A stretch of DNA of 64,000 nucleotides, taken from contig JANBPK010001199.1 in NCBI GenBank assembly GCA_027579435.1, positions 58,413 through 122,412 of the forward strand. The letters run 5' to 3'. The notes under the pieces were generated by a model, which worked only from the letters and a program-made list of their open reading frames with translations, was not told the origin of the DNA and did no database searches. Position 1 is the stretch's first letter. Each line of letters opens with the position of its first letter. The DNA is from Candolleomyces eurysporus (lineage: Eukaryota; Basidiomycota; Agaricomycetes; Agaricales; Psathyrellaceae). This document shows positions 1 to 11,204 of the stretch, one piece after another. A program made the translations under genes and the position numbers.

Positions 1-1393
1 TAACCCAATGGGCAGAGTGAGTCGAGGCTGGCCTTGGGGTATCTTTGAGTAATGATCTCTAAGGAAAAGTCGAGAAAGGTTTCGGACGCTTGGCCCTCTC
101 TTAACGGGTGGTTATCTGCGCGGGACTTCGGGAATTTGAGCGACAACATGCTATCCCCGTTGACGTTGCAACGCCTTCCAGGACACAGCGGAACTATCGA
201 CCCTTCGCGCCTAGGTTCTATGAGTAACACTCACTCCCTTTGGGACTTCAATGTCTTTTGATCCTCGCGTTTGCCCAAATTCCAAACAACCTTTTTACAG
301 TGTTCCTCATACCTAATGCGTCTCAAAATACGCCTCGCAGTCTGTAGAGAAATCTCGGCGTTCAAGCGCCGAAGTAGATGTCGAGGAGGCTCTTGTGTAC
401 AATCTACTAGCTTCTGGATTTCTGATTCGAAGCTACACTTCGAGAACTCAAAAAGTGAGGTGTCGAGGATGCATCAGCGATGTGCCGCTCAAGATTGTAC
501 TCAGTGATCGATTTCTATCTCTATTCATTAGGAGAATGGAGTTACATATAGACGTTGACACCGAGCATCTGAGCTGTAAAGACGGGCGGAGTGCGGGCGG
601 GTGTAGCTGTATAAGTTGCTGTAGGTGCCAGTCGGAAGAGTCGGTCACTCTGGGTCTGATTGCGGGGCAAGATCCTGGGCAGCACTAAGGGCGCAACTGT
701 TCAGACAGCAACAAATTCAAACTTGTATTTCGAATCTAAGGGCAACCGAGTACTACGGTACGTATACTACACGGAAGCTTGAATAGTAGGTCATATGCTA
801 TGAGGGACAAAGATACTGATCCCGGGTCGTCGATGTCTGCATAGTCCAAGATTGCCACCGTGTAGTCGGTGCGAAGATAAAGGGGCGATGAGGTTGCGAG
901 TGCTTGCTTGTACGTATATAGTGCTAGAGAGTACAACTTTCGAGTTCCAAGAGAAGAAAGTGAGAAGGAGAGACGAGGAAAACAAAGAGCTCATGTCGGA
1001 TCAAGAGAAAAGCGAGGAGTGACCACATAGAACAGATACATCGAAGAGAGATGAAAAAAAAAATGGGAAAAACATATGACTATTCAACCCGTATCCCAAC
1101 AATAAAATTCCGAGGCTGCGAGAAGGTGAAGGACGAATGACTGGGGAGCGCCGCGGAACGATTTATAGTGTAGTCCAATAATGAATGCGTAGAGTAAATG
1201 ATGGTAGTGCAAGAGAGTGTAGTTTATGACGTCGGGCCGGGAAAGAAAGCGAATAAATCACAGATATCGATCTGAGTCCATTGTGCAGGGGAAGAGGAAG
1301 TAGAAGGAAGGTGGGTGTTAACGGAGGTGTGAAAAGGACGGGGGTATGTATCCAAACGAAGATTATCCTGACAAAACAGGAGGGCATAACACT
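1..1393. other. Gene-free stretch at the left edge
   Basis: No reading frame here resembles a known family. The open frames are short (under 100 codons), overlap on both strands and lack convincing splice structure. The right part (about 1100-1393) probably holds the 3' untranslated region of the minus-strand TVP38-like gene. An untranslated or non-coding transcript cannot be excluded. Confidence 0.5.
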
Positions 1394-2753
1394 TCATGAC
1401 CAACGGCTAGGGCTGTTGGCTCTGGATTCAGGCTCCAAAGGCCTGGGGGGTCGGTATGGGGAGGTAACCATTCTGTGAGCACCAAAGGGTACTTCTGCCA
1501 TTGGACGCTGGCATTCGTCCGAAGATGAAGCGAAACCGGATTCCAAGTCGCTGGAGGACGAGGACAAGAACGATTCAGTCTCTTCGCTATCCCGCGATGT
1601 GATGGGCTCGTCATCGAGCTCTTCGTCGACNGCGCGCCGAGCAACGATTGAGAGGTAGACGAGAATCACCAAACAGAGCAAGATGCCTATGATAGTCCAC
1701 AGGCGAGCAAGCTTATCCGCACTACCTTCATCATCGATTGAATCCGGATCGGTGACGTGGTAATCTCTAAACGAGTGGATGGAGGCACCGACGCTGGTGT
1801 GGATGATGACCTTGAATAATGACAAGGCGGTGCAGACGGTGTAGGTGTGGAGAGTGAGCGTCGGGGAGGCAGCGAGCAAACAGTTCATCACATTATAGGG
1901 ATAGGGCGCCAGACGAATGAGGAAAAGAAGTTTCGGTCGCTTTTCAATGGCACGAACGACACGCTTTATCCGTGTATAGGAATCGAGCCATTTACCGATA
2001 GAATCCCGAAATAGGACGCGAGAGACGATGAACACGACGAGGGCGCCCAAGAGTGCCGAGAAATATGAGATAATGGCGCCTGCCCAAGGACCGAAGGTGT
2101 ATCCCGATAAGATGATCAGCGTCGAATATAACGGGATCGGTGCTGCGTGGATGTGTCAGAACTGGTCCCGTCAAAAACATTGTCACGAATCAACTCACGA
2201 ATGGTCGTCAAAAAGATAAGGAAGAACATAACAGCATGCCCATACGACTCGTCTGCGCGCAACCAGAATGAAAGCTCATCGAGAACTGCAAGTGGAGAGT
2301 TATTGCTATGACAATAGATGGGTGGGTTCGGCTAACTTACGGGCAAACAGCTCCGTTCTATACAGAGCGATGGCAACCAGAAACGCTAGAGTGGTAATGG
2401 CGTAGAGTATGACTGGAGTCCACGGCCGGAGCAGCCTTGATATCCTCAAACATGTTGGTGGGCGGGTGTGGGGAGGGGTGGAAAAGTTACGCGATGGCAG
2501 CTGAATCTGGGGTGGCCGCACAAACGTTCTTGCCGGCTTGTGGGGCGCGGGTGCTCCTGAGCGCGCTGACGAGGGTGGGGGACGGGTGCCATGGGATTTG
2601 TNGGGGATGAGAGGGCCGTGAAGGCGGTACGAAGGGGGATTGGGACTGGGAAGAGGGCTGGAAATGGGAGGCCTTCTCGTTGTATTCCTGGGAAGGGGTT
2701 GCAAGGGAAATGAGGTCCTGGGAAGGGAGACGAGGAAAGTTTTGGTGGTCCAT
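1394..2753 (-). CDS. TVP38: TVP38/TMEM64-family Golgi membrane protein
   Basis: This encodes a multi-pass membrane protein of the VTT (TVP38/TMEM64/DedA-like) family. Family members sit in Golgi or ER membranes and are linked to lipid scrambling and vesicle traffic. Exons are 2341-2753, 2199-2285 and 1394-2142, giving about 415 aa when the N at 2602 is dropped. The N-terminus is a Pro/Ser-rich cytosolic tail of about 110 residues. A first membrane segment follows (PWTPVILYAITTLAFLVAIA). The VTT core lies in exons 2-3 and includes the motif LSGYTFGPWAGA and the later LIRLAPYPYNVMN. The C-terminus is an acidic, Ser-rich tail. The ATG at 2753 is the first in frame. Counting the N at 2602 as a base would end the protein after the tail. 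The N at 1631 must be kept. The gene is head-to-head with the small mitochondrial-type gene at 3019. Confidence 0.85.
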
Positions 2754-3018
2754 TCTAGATTCCAACCTGAGCCAGCAAGGAAGGAGGAAAATGAAAGAAA
2801 ATGGGAGAACGAAACGGCGCCTGACGCCTCAGGACGACAGCAGGAAGAAAAGCGGGCGTTGTGACCCCGCCATTATTATTTCTATTGCACTGCCACCACA
2901 AACGGCATCTATTTTCCACGCCCCGTCACATGCAGACTCCACCTCCTTACATATGATTTCTTCCCCGTCCCCCCGAGAAAAGGCCTGAACGGGCCTCGAC
3001 AGTCCCTCTAGCATCGAC
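2754..3018. promoter_or_regulatory. Shared divergent promoter (TVP38 / small mitochondrial protein)
   Basis: 265 bp separate the two opposing start codons, so this interval must hold both 5' untranslated regions and promoters. C/T-rich tracts lie just upstream of the plus-strand start. No TATA box is obvious. Confidence 0.4.
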
Positions 3019-3424
3019 ATGCCAGTCCGTCTCGCCCAACGTGCGCTGGCCTCAGGCCGTCTTTCAGGTCGGCGCTTCAACTCAACGCAACCGGCCAGGT
3101 CCAGGCATGCCCTNGTCTACTCGGAAACCCTGCCAGCGATGATGCCCATCTTCCTTTTGGGGTCTGCAATTTATCTTGTATGTGCTATCACTCATGAAAC
3201 GTATCACATTGTCCCAATGCCCTTTCCAGGGCCTCCGTCTGACACAGATGCAACTGGCGCATGAACGTTATGCTGAAGAAGCCACATCCAAGATCAAGCA
3301 GTTGGAGAATGACATCACTGCTCTTGAAGCAAGCAGACGTGAAGAACAGCAGCAGCTGCGTACATCATCTCCACCTAGTACTCCGGTCCAAGAGCAACGG
3401 ACTTCGCGATGGCGTTTGTGGTGA
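3019..3424 (+). CDS. Small single-pass protein, probably mitochondrial inner membrane
   Basis: Exons 3019-3177 and 3230-3424 are joined through a 52-nt GTATGT..CAG intron and give 117 aa. The first 30 residues are rich in Arg, Ser and Ala with no acidic residues (start MPVRLAQRALASGRLSGRRF), as in a mitochondrial presequence. One hydrophobic segment follows (MMPIFLLGSAIYLGLRL). A charged helix of about 35 residues, likely coiled coil, comes next (HERYAEEATSKIKQLENDIT), and then a short Ser/Pro-rich tail. The layout resembles small assembly factors or accessory subunits of respiratory complexes, but I do not recognise the family. The N at 3114 is the third base of a CTN leucine codon and does not affect the frame. 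Confidence 0.65.
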
Positions 3425-3594
3425 TGTTGCAACGTACCCTTATCTCAAATGCATATCCTGCACAGCTGACCGTCTATATCGAGGAGAAAGTGTGTATTCG
3501 AGAACAACAGGTGGGTCAGTGGATATCTAAGCACATCGCCAATCGAACCGCAATAAGATAAAGGTGGTATATGAACAAGACTGGAAGAAATGAA

Positions 3595-5068
3595 TCATTG
3601 TGATGACAGCAAAGATTTTACTAATTGATTCTTGTGTTTTTCAAACAGTTTCGCGGTGCTGTGCGGAAACGTGTCAGACTCCTCATGGCAGTTCAATTAA
3701 AAAACCATTGGGGTTGCATACCTTAGAATGGCAGAAGCCAGTCCGCTAAACGCCTGCATCTGTGTTTTGCCCTTCTTGAGGCGGAAAACGTCGTATGCTG
3801 AATGGGTCCGAATTAAGTGATGGCTCAGGGCAAGGAACCCGAAATGTCACGTCTACTCACAAACAAAGATCAGGTCCATGGCAAGCTTCGCTCGCGTAAC
3901 TTGAAGCCAGTAGTCCTGCTTCTGTAGCCGTGATAGTTCCTTTTCGTCGAATTTCGAAGCCTTGGGTTTGGACTTTGCCGAGCCGCCCGCCATTGATTCG
4001 TTGTACATTCTTCCTTCGACTGGATACCAGGAACCGAAAGAGGATAGATGAATTAGAGGACTTGGAGACGATATACCCATAAATCGTAAAACTCACCTTC
4101 AGCTTGAAGGCTTGTAATCATTTGCCGCTCAACACCATTCTCGACGAGACTGACGAGAGTTGAGAAGAAGAAACACCAGTCAGCAAATTTCTCAGCGCTA
4201 GCACCAACTCTCTTGCCAATGAGGCCTAGCCGAGCAAACGTTGCGACGTCATCTGCACAAGCGGACACGAGTTCGAGCAGGACAGGTGGTGGTGCGTACA
4301 GCGCAGTGTGCAGGAAGGACTTGGACCTCTCCTGGCCCTTTGACGACTCCGAGGGTTCCGAAGAATAAGGTACAGCCTGTTGGGCTCGTATAATCGTCAA
4401 GGGGTGTAGCCAGTTGAAAAGCAACAGCAATTTCCTACAGTAGAAAAATGAGCTCAGCGCGTAGTCGAACGATAAATAAACAGATGTAAAGACCTCGTAA
4501 AGGACAGTCCTGAGGCTGTCGAGGTGAGTCGTTGCACGAGGTTTAGTTCCCATTTAATCTTCTGGGGCCGCCTCAGAAGTCGGGTGGTCGCAATTGAAGC
4601 ATGGAACAGCAGATACACGCGTATTGAATACTGTATGACTTTCTGTTTTTGATACCGAGCCAAACGCGGTAAGTGGCTGCTAGCTGAAGTCCGCAAGCTG
4701 GCATGAATACTCACGAAGGCTTTGTCCCTGCCATTGCTAGTGAGAATGATCTCTCTCCAAACTTCCTCCTTGAGGACTTTCTTCTCTGCTGCCTTGACCT
4801 TTTCGTCCTCCTGATCCAGGTCAAGGTCTTCGGGCGTGAGATGTTCATCGACTTGCTCTTCGCTCGGCTCGAAGCCAGGGTTATATGAGAGTGTAGAGTT
4901 GGACATGATCGATGTTCGCGGTGTTCGTGGAGGGTGAGAGGAGAGGGGGTTCATCTGGAAAGAGGAGTTGCTATCGAAAGTTGGAGAATAGAATTGGTCC
5001 TCGTGGTGGTTTGCGCTTCCTGAGGAGGCCAGTTGTTCTCCATGGCTCGGAAACGATATCGAAGACAT
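3595..5068 (-). CDS. PEX11: Peroxisomal membrane protein PEX11
   Basis: PEX11 proteins drive elongation and division of peroxisomes. Six exons (4715-5068, 4494-4642, 4097-4434, 3861-4019, 3722-3797, 3595-3658) give 379 aa with all phases closing. The PEX11 core begins near residue 105 with WREIILTSNGRDKAFKVIQY and continues through SFTRKLLLLFNWLHPL, typical of the family's amphipathic membrane-remodelling region. The end is Lys-rich (KLFEKHKNQLVKSLLSSQ). The first 100 residues are a Ser/Pro-rich extension not found in the short yeast protein. The second intron has an unusual GTCTTT donor. The start is the first in-frame ATG; an inner ATG near 4905 is possible. Head-to-head with the dynein light chain gene. 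Confidence 0.88.
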
Positions 5069-5330
5069 GGCTGAGCTCGAGGGTACCAACACCTATATTC
5101 TTGAGGTAGTGGTTGGCTGAGTCCTATTCGAAAAAGCTGTAGAGGAGTCAACTTGAATCCGAGCGCTAGCGCCAGGCTGTCCGGGTTCGCGGAACTGGCA
5201 CGTGTTAGAATATCGTGCGAACAGTTTCCCAAAACGGCTCACTGTATCCTAGCGCGCGTAGTTCGCGTTGGCTGTTGTTATTACCGTTCACCTCCTCTCC
5301 TTATCCTTCTCTTGGCCTAGCGCCGTCTTA

Positions 5331-5979
5331 ATGGAAAGAGCTTCCGGACTACGCTCTCCACCGCCACCACGCTCCAATGCCGCTTCTCCTCGACCGAAAT
5401 TCGATACAGACCTTCTCAAGGCGTATATGAAGAAGCTGCTGTCATCGACATTGCAATCTAAGACCTGGGCAGAGGCAAAGGACAGAGAGCGTCTAAGAAT
5501 GTGGACAAAGGAAATCGGAGAGCGAGTAAAGGAACGAATGGTGGAGATCCAGCCTCGGGGACTGTACGTCACTCGACCTCTGCTCCGTTTCTCTGATTCT
5601 GACGAATATCTCTCCTGCCATTCTTGCTGGTATAACAAAACATAGCAAATATGTCGTGTTGACCCAAATTCATGAGAATCTATCACAAGGCGGAAGGTAC
5701 GATTCATTTCCGTAGATCAGGGTCGATGTCGAAGCATCAGAAATATTCATCTTCTTTCCCTGTTTCTCTCAAACTAATTACGGCCATCGCTTGCTGACGG
5801 AGCTATCTATCAAGGGCGGATATTGTTTGCCATTGGGAAGATAGTGATGTAGTTGCACAAGAAATGTATGCTAATGTAAGTAATCCGGGACCGCTTTCTC
5901 ATCAGTTTAAATATCACTTACTCCTCCCCAATGGTAGGACTCCTTGATCTGTGTATGCATAGCCCTCGCTATTGCCTGA
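5331..5979 (+). CDS. Tctex-type dynein light chain (DYNLT2B/TCTEX1D2-like)
   Basis: Tctex-type light chains dimerise on dynein intermediate chains and stabilise the motor. Four exons (5331-5563, 5646-5696, 5815-5875, 5938-5979) give 128 aa, the usual size for the family. The N-terminal 25 residues are Pro/Ser-rich. The helical part contains LKAYMKKLLSSTLQSKTW and KEIGERVKERMVEIQPRG. The beta-strand part reads KYVVLTQIHENLSQGGRADI, then the family-typical HWEDSDVVAQEMYANDSLIC, and ends CIALAIA. The family fit is good. Assignment to the DYNLT2B branch rather than DYNLT1/3 rests on overall resemblance only. Confidence 0.8.
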
Positions 5980-7540
5980 TTCCATGCTCGAAATACCCTT
6001 CTATTGCTCTCAAGATTCCTAACACCCTAATCTCCGGGCGCCATCTTGGTCTCGGAATAGAAAGCTCTTTGTCACTCGTTTCCGTAACTCACTCGCCACG
6101 ATACCGCGGTAAGACAGTTTTGGGTGAGCCGACAAGAAATGGCTCGAGCCTTCTTATGACAGCTGTTGTCGTGAACCATCACGTCCACGTTCACGTCCTC
6201 TTGCTTTCCCCGATTGATCAACTACTCCTGGAACCAGGTTATTGCCCATGGTGCTACGTCGGGGATATGCCGTGGGGGATGCTGTCACAGATATCTCTCC
6301 GTGCTTGTTCGGTCCCCATGTGCAGCACTAGAGCTCCGCGTCAGTTTTCTTCATTCAATCAGTGGAGAAGTGATATCCATCTCACCTGGCCTGTCAAACT
6401 GACATCAGCGCCGCTCCGAGATAGGGTTTGTTCAGAAACCGCCAGCGAATCTCCGCATACGCTGCCACTTGCCTCCACTTGCTGATGTTTACGCACTTTC
6501 GTCAGCCGTCCGTTAATCGCAAGCCTTTTTGGCTCACATTCATCCTCGCATTATTCCCCTCCACGGACCCTCTGATACAAGCGTGTTTCGGCGAGGATAA
6601 GCCATCTTTGGGATTATTCCATAATAGGCATTTCTTAGATTCTACTGACCACGGTTATCCCTTTCACATGCCACTCTCCAGTCAGGTCAATCTGTCGGAA
6701 TCGAGAGCAATGTGTGAGCCTTGTCTCAATGAGACCCGGTACAATGCGTTGCCCCCCTACCGAGGAGACTCCTGCTCTTCCTGGTTTCAAGCGCCGTTCG
6801 TGAGTGCGCTCGCGCATTTTAATCGGGTGTGCTGCCGTGTACGCTGGTCTCCGCATGTTTCTACAGATGCCGTTCAATTCCAATGGGAAGCCATTCGTGA
6901 TCGAGGGATGCGCTCGGCTCGACACCTTCCCAATGGACCTTCTGATCTACAGAACTTCAGTATGTATGGTTTTACAAGAAATCATCATTGATTCTCCTTC
7001 TCGCAGATTCCCCGCTGGTTTTGGCGATCTCGGCTCAAAACTGACATTTCTTCTCTTCTGCAAGTTCGAGCAATTCTTTTGTCACTGCCACAGTCTTTAT
7101 GGCGCTGGTCTTTTCAATTCTGCCTATAGAGTGGCGCGGCTTGGGAAGGTCGAAGTCTCCGAGTAGTGTGTGAGTGCATCCTTTCTCCTTCACTTGAAGC
7201 GGAGGTCGCTGAGAGCGCTAGCCATTCAAACACCCGCGGGCTCACACACCATTCCATATGGTCTTTCGCCGTCAGTCAGATGGATAGATATTTTCTTCTA
7301 CATGATCTTTATACCTACCTATTGAGCGACCTTGTCTTCCGTACGGGAACAAACGCAGCTATATTTCGGATTGCTGCATTTCGGAATCATGTCAAGCAAG
7401 TCCATTCAAATGTACATCAGCGAAAGCGGGGTCAATGGAGAGTCTCATCACAAGCACAGGTGTTGATATCTCGATCTCGACGGAGATCCAGCGGGCAAGT
7501 GTGAGCGTAGGCAATCTGGCTTCTGGGATGGGACCNAAAA

Positions 7541-7554
7541 AATATATATATATC
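7541..7554. repeat. Short (TA)n microsatellite
   Basis: A short run of alternating A and T follows an N and a poly-A run at 7536-7541. It lies just upstream of the telomere-like repeat. Confidence 0.6.
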
Positions 7555-7585
7555 AAATTTGGAAATTACTATACAAGGTATGTAT

Positions 7586-7603
7586 AGTAGGGTTAGGGTT
7601 AGA
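7586..7603. repeat. Interstitial telomere-like repeat (TTAGGG units)
   Basis: The sequence TAGGGTTAGGGTTAG sits inside the gene-poor island. TTAGGG is the telomere unit of most fungi. Two to three units can arise by chance or mark an old break-repair event. Confidence 0.55.
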
Positions 7604-7633
7604 GCAGCGGAAAGACAAAAAATAGAGCCCGCT

Positions 7634-7716
7634 CAGCCAGAGTGGCCGAAGCGGGACAGGAAAATATTAAGACGGTGCATGACCCTAAGGCCATACAAGT
7701 TGCAGGTTCTCCCTGA
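7634..7716 (+). pseudogene. Decayed tRNA-like element (tRNA pseudogene or SINE head)
   Basis: A sequence fitting the internal A-box consensus (TGGCCGAAGCG at about 7643) is followed some 50 bases later by a degraded B-box (GGTTCTCCC at about 7705, against the consensus GGTTCGANTCC). The part between resembles a Leu/Ser-type tRNA (TTAAGACGGTGCATGAC). The acceptor stem does not close and an insertion lies between the D-arm and anticodon parts. It is therefore not a working tRNA. A tRNA-derived short interspersed element is the other possibility. Confidence 0.35.
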
Positions 7717-10700
7717 GGACAAGGTCGCCGTGCTATGGGGAGCCCCCACAACCCATAACCCCAGGTACATGAAGGGGATTATGCCATCAAGGTAAGTATG
7801 AGGTGTTCGTATGTCTGGCGCGAGGTTATATACAAGCGCGCGTGCGCACGGACCACGCACCCTGTTTGTTTGTCTTCGACCGCTTTTGCCGAGCGGCTTG
7901 CCTGTTTCGTTGCCACAGCGCGGGGTCAAGTTGTGCACAAATCTCCATGTCTACGAGTCTGTATGTCGTTCAGCTCTGATAAATCCAAGCTCACTACTGA
8001 CTCAGTTTCATATGGCACAGGAAGCTCAGGCTAAATATAAATTGATTTCTACCCACCTATTAGTGCACCCCGAGCTTGACGCAGCGTTGGTCTCGGGCTC
8101 TCGGTTTAGCAGCCACCCCGTAAACCATCGCCAAGGGTCGCGCTTTGCCACTGAATCCGTCTTTCATGACCCGGGGAGTGCATTTGCCGGTGCTAGTGAC
8201 CTGTCGTCTCATCGGCGCTATGATGTCCATAATCCTCCGTGAACCTTCTCGTCTTCCCCGTTATCAACAACCGTTCACGCGTTCGCCCCATCGCATCGCC
8301 TGATCAGTTTAACCATGGCGACAGTTCAGATAGACCTGCGACTTAGGTCTTGCTGTCCTGTTGGTTTGTTTACCCTGGATTCATTATCCCAAGCTCACGC
8401 CATGCGTGGTACGTCTCTCACACGCACCACATCCGTCCTTTTGGTCAGTTCACCATCTCGTACTCACCCTTAACATTGGCATGGTGTCGTTGGTCCGGCA
8501 ATCGGACAATTGGCCCAATCTTCATCCTTCTGTTATGCAAGCGTACGGTGCGTTTGATGCGAATGGGGGGAGAAGATCTTGCTGGATCTCACCATGTTCC
8601 ACACCATGCCGGTCCAATCACAAGGCAACTACGCCTCTGGAGTATCCTTTTGAGCTCTTGTGGACTCCGGTCAGATGGCATCCGAACACCGTCGTATGAC
8701 CTTATTGCCATGAACCCCAACCCCAAGGGTTGAGATGCACCTGCCGTAAAGAGGGAATATTCTCAAACCCTCCTTTCAAGCAGGTATGCCTATCCCGCAT
8801 CTTAGAGTCCTCGTCAACTTGACTGATTTATCATCGCCTACTTGGCTGCCCCTTCAAACGTTTAGCACGTCGATTACCGGTAGCAGGGCCAGAGTTTCAT
8901 GGTTTCAATGCCTCTGTTCTAAATCTATCAGATTCTATCATCCACGTACGCTGCTACGCATGGTTTGCCTGGCAGGTGATGATCTCACCGAATGGGCACT
9001 CAGGTTTTGCACTTACTGGTCCAAAGGCGTGATACATAGAAGACTCTCAGGGAGAATTATCAACGTTCGCACCCCAAATCTAGCAGGAGTCTCACTCGTT
9101 GCATCCCAAGGACCATGGACTATGGTCTCCAGTCCAAAATCTACCATGCATCGGTGCGACTTTTCGGTAATTTTTGGGTGTGGCTAACTTCCTGTATCGT
9201 AAAGTTCGTGGCATATTACAACAACGCTGCACACCTTTCGGGCTCAACTTTGGTTCCGCCTTTCACCGGAATTGAACCTTATAAAATACGGCGGAGGTTT
9301 TCGCCTTTCCGTGAGACACGCAGAGTCGGTAGTTCCTTCGGGATTTTCGGTTCACGGTTCTGAAAAAGAGCTTAAAAAAGTGTCGGTCACCCCACACTTT
9401 TGCTTGTCGTGCTTTTTTAGATTCAAGTTTCTCTAGTCCGAGGATTTGCTCTAGGGGGAAAAACTTGGCTGGGTCAACCGACACCCATTACAGGTCTGAC
9501 GCATTTACCGGTTACCATCGCCGAGGATAATCTCAAAAGGTAAGAGGCCTCGCGATCGCTATGTAGCCCAGGGAGAAATGTATGGCAACTTGACATGTCC
9601 GCCAGAGAAAATCTTTCCGTTTTCCTCGTTCTGGGCCACCGAGGCCAGCACCAATTGTACCTGATTTTCCCCGAGGTCAATCCTGATTTCGACGACAGCT
9701 GGATAGATAATGAAGGTATCTACCATACTCCCAGTCGTTCGCCACGGTAGCCTCACCATGCCTGTTTCTATGATGTAACTCGGTGCGAGAACGGTAGCTT
9801 GCGATCGAACAAGATTCGACTTCTCCACATCTCATTGAAACCTGAAGGTGCTTCCGCCACCGGTCATTAAATTACTTCCGTCGACCAAGCATCCCACCCC
9901 AGGTAAACCTATGCACTTTTGGAATGACTCTCGCATGGGAATTTAGCTCCTCGGAGGCCCTTCGCCTCTCGCTTACGACTCTCTCAAAACCCTTGCAGTC
10001 GACTGTGATGCCGAGTGAAGTCTCCACTCGCTCTGGAAAGATTACTCTCATCCGAGGACTAACTTTCTCCACCTCAATGCGGTCTGGCACTGAGAGGAGG
10101 CCCCTTCATGTCTATTCCTGTGTCGATCTGGGCGGCATTCCTCGGTTGTCCGGTCGTGTACTGAGGCTCCTACGTTCATAACGGAGGCGCTGTCCCGACT
10201 TCATTCTCATGATCTGGCCAATTCAGCTGAAACAAGGACTCGTGGCCTGGTCCATAGCGTCATGGCGAGGACTGAAACTCGAATGTACACTGGCTACTTT
10301 TAGGTCCTAATACTCGGCGTCTCTCGGACAAGGACTCGTTTCAAAGTTGCCAAGAGCCTCGCGATCCCTTTCCCCATTGTATCCTCCGGCAGATATGGAA
10401 CTGGTCTACAGCACTAGAGCTCGTGCTTGAAGGGACGAGACTTTAGCTAACACCTGTCTATCGACTTATCTTGCGGCTCACCGTCGGAGCTCTTTACAAA
10501 TCACATTGTACTGTCAAGGGGCCGTCCACAGCACTTCTGTTGCTTTCACAATCCCATCTTTAGCATCTGTCCAGGAAACGTGCCTGGTATCTCTAGATCG
10601 ATGTCTTTGGAATGAACCATATTGGCTACCAATAGCTTTTGCCGCAAGGTAGAGTTGAGGATGCCTAATTTAGAGCAAAACATTGCTAGATCACAGGCAA

Positions 10701-11204
10701 CACAAAGGAAACGTCCAGTGGCCACGTTGCATCGAGTGCTCTGTGAAGTGTTTCGGAAATTACAGCGGAAGCTGTTCTTCATATTGAAGAAGCGTGCAAG
10801 TCCATGTCCGTCATAATAATTGAATGGTATGGCGACTGCCATATTGAACATCCCAGTAACAAAAAAAACTACAACAACCGATGTCATCAGGAAGGACATG
10901 TAAATATAGAGTACATGTAGAAAACTACAGATGGCCAAATCCAACTTTCGAAAGGAATCGATGCGCTGCAATAACAAACCAGAAACGCGTACCAACTAGA
11001 GATGTGAATGTGGAAATGGTGAAAACAGCAAAGATGTAGAAAGATCGGAACGACCCCCCAACCTAGTGAAACGAAGAATAAATACTACGACGCAAGGCAC
11101 AACGCAAAACGGGGAAGATGGGCGAGATTCGATAGGTAAGATTTGAAAGCCTCAGTACCCGCAATAGGAATGAATAGGACGAACAGATTTGGGTCAACCC
11201 TCAT

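Larger units (their letters stand above)
5980..11204. other. Gene-poor island of about 5.2 kb
   Basis: No family is recognised in any frame. Several plus-strand frames of 100-190 codons exist (for example 5938-6485 and 6428-6991), but they lack domain signatures and have odd composition. The interval includes a short AT repeat, a telomere-like hexamer repeat and a decayed tRNA-like sequence near 7.5-7.7 kb. Minus-strand frames near 9.5-10.1 kb look slightly protein-like. The best guess is remains of old mobile elements, but I see no terminal repeats, transposase or reverse transcriptase motifs. Confidence 0.5.

Noticed and set aside
5931..6991. Plus-strand frames of 184 and 187 codons in the gene-poor island
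   Set aside because: They overlap in different frames, have no domain signature, no consistent splice sites and unusual composition rich in His, Cys and Ser. The first merely extends the last exon of the dynein light chain in another frame.
10546..10995. Minus-strand frame of 149 codons with a hydrophobic stretch
   Set aside because: No ATG context, partner exons or family similarity could be found; it looks like a chance frame in AT-richer DNA.
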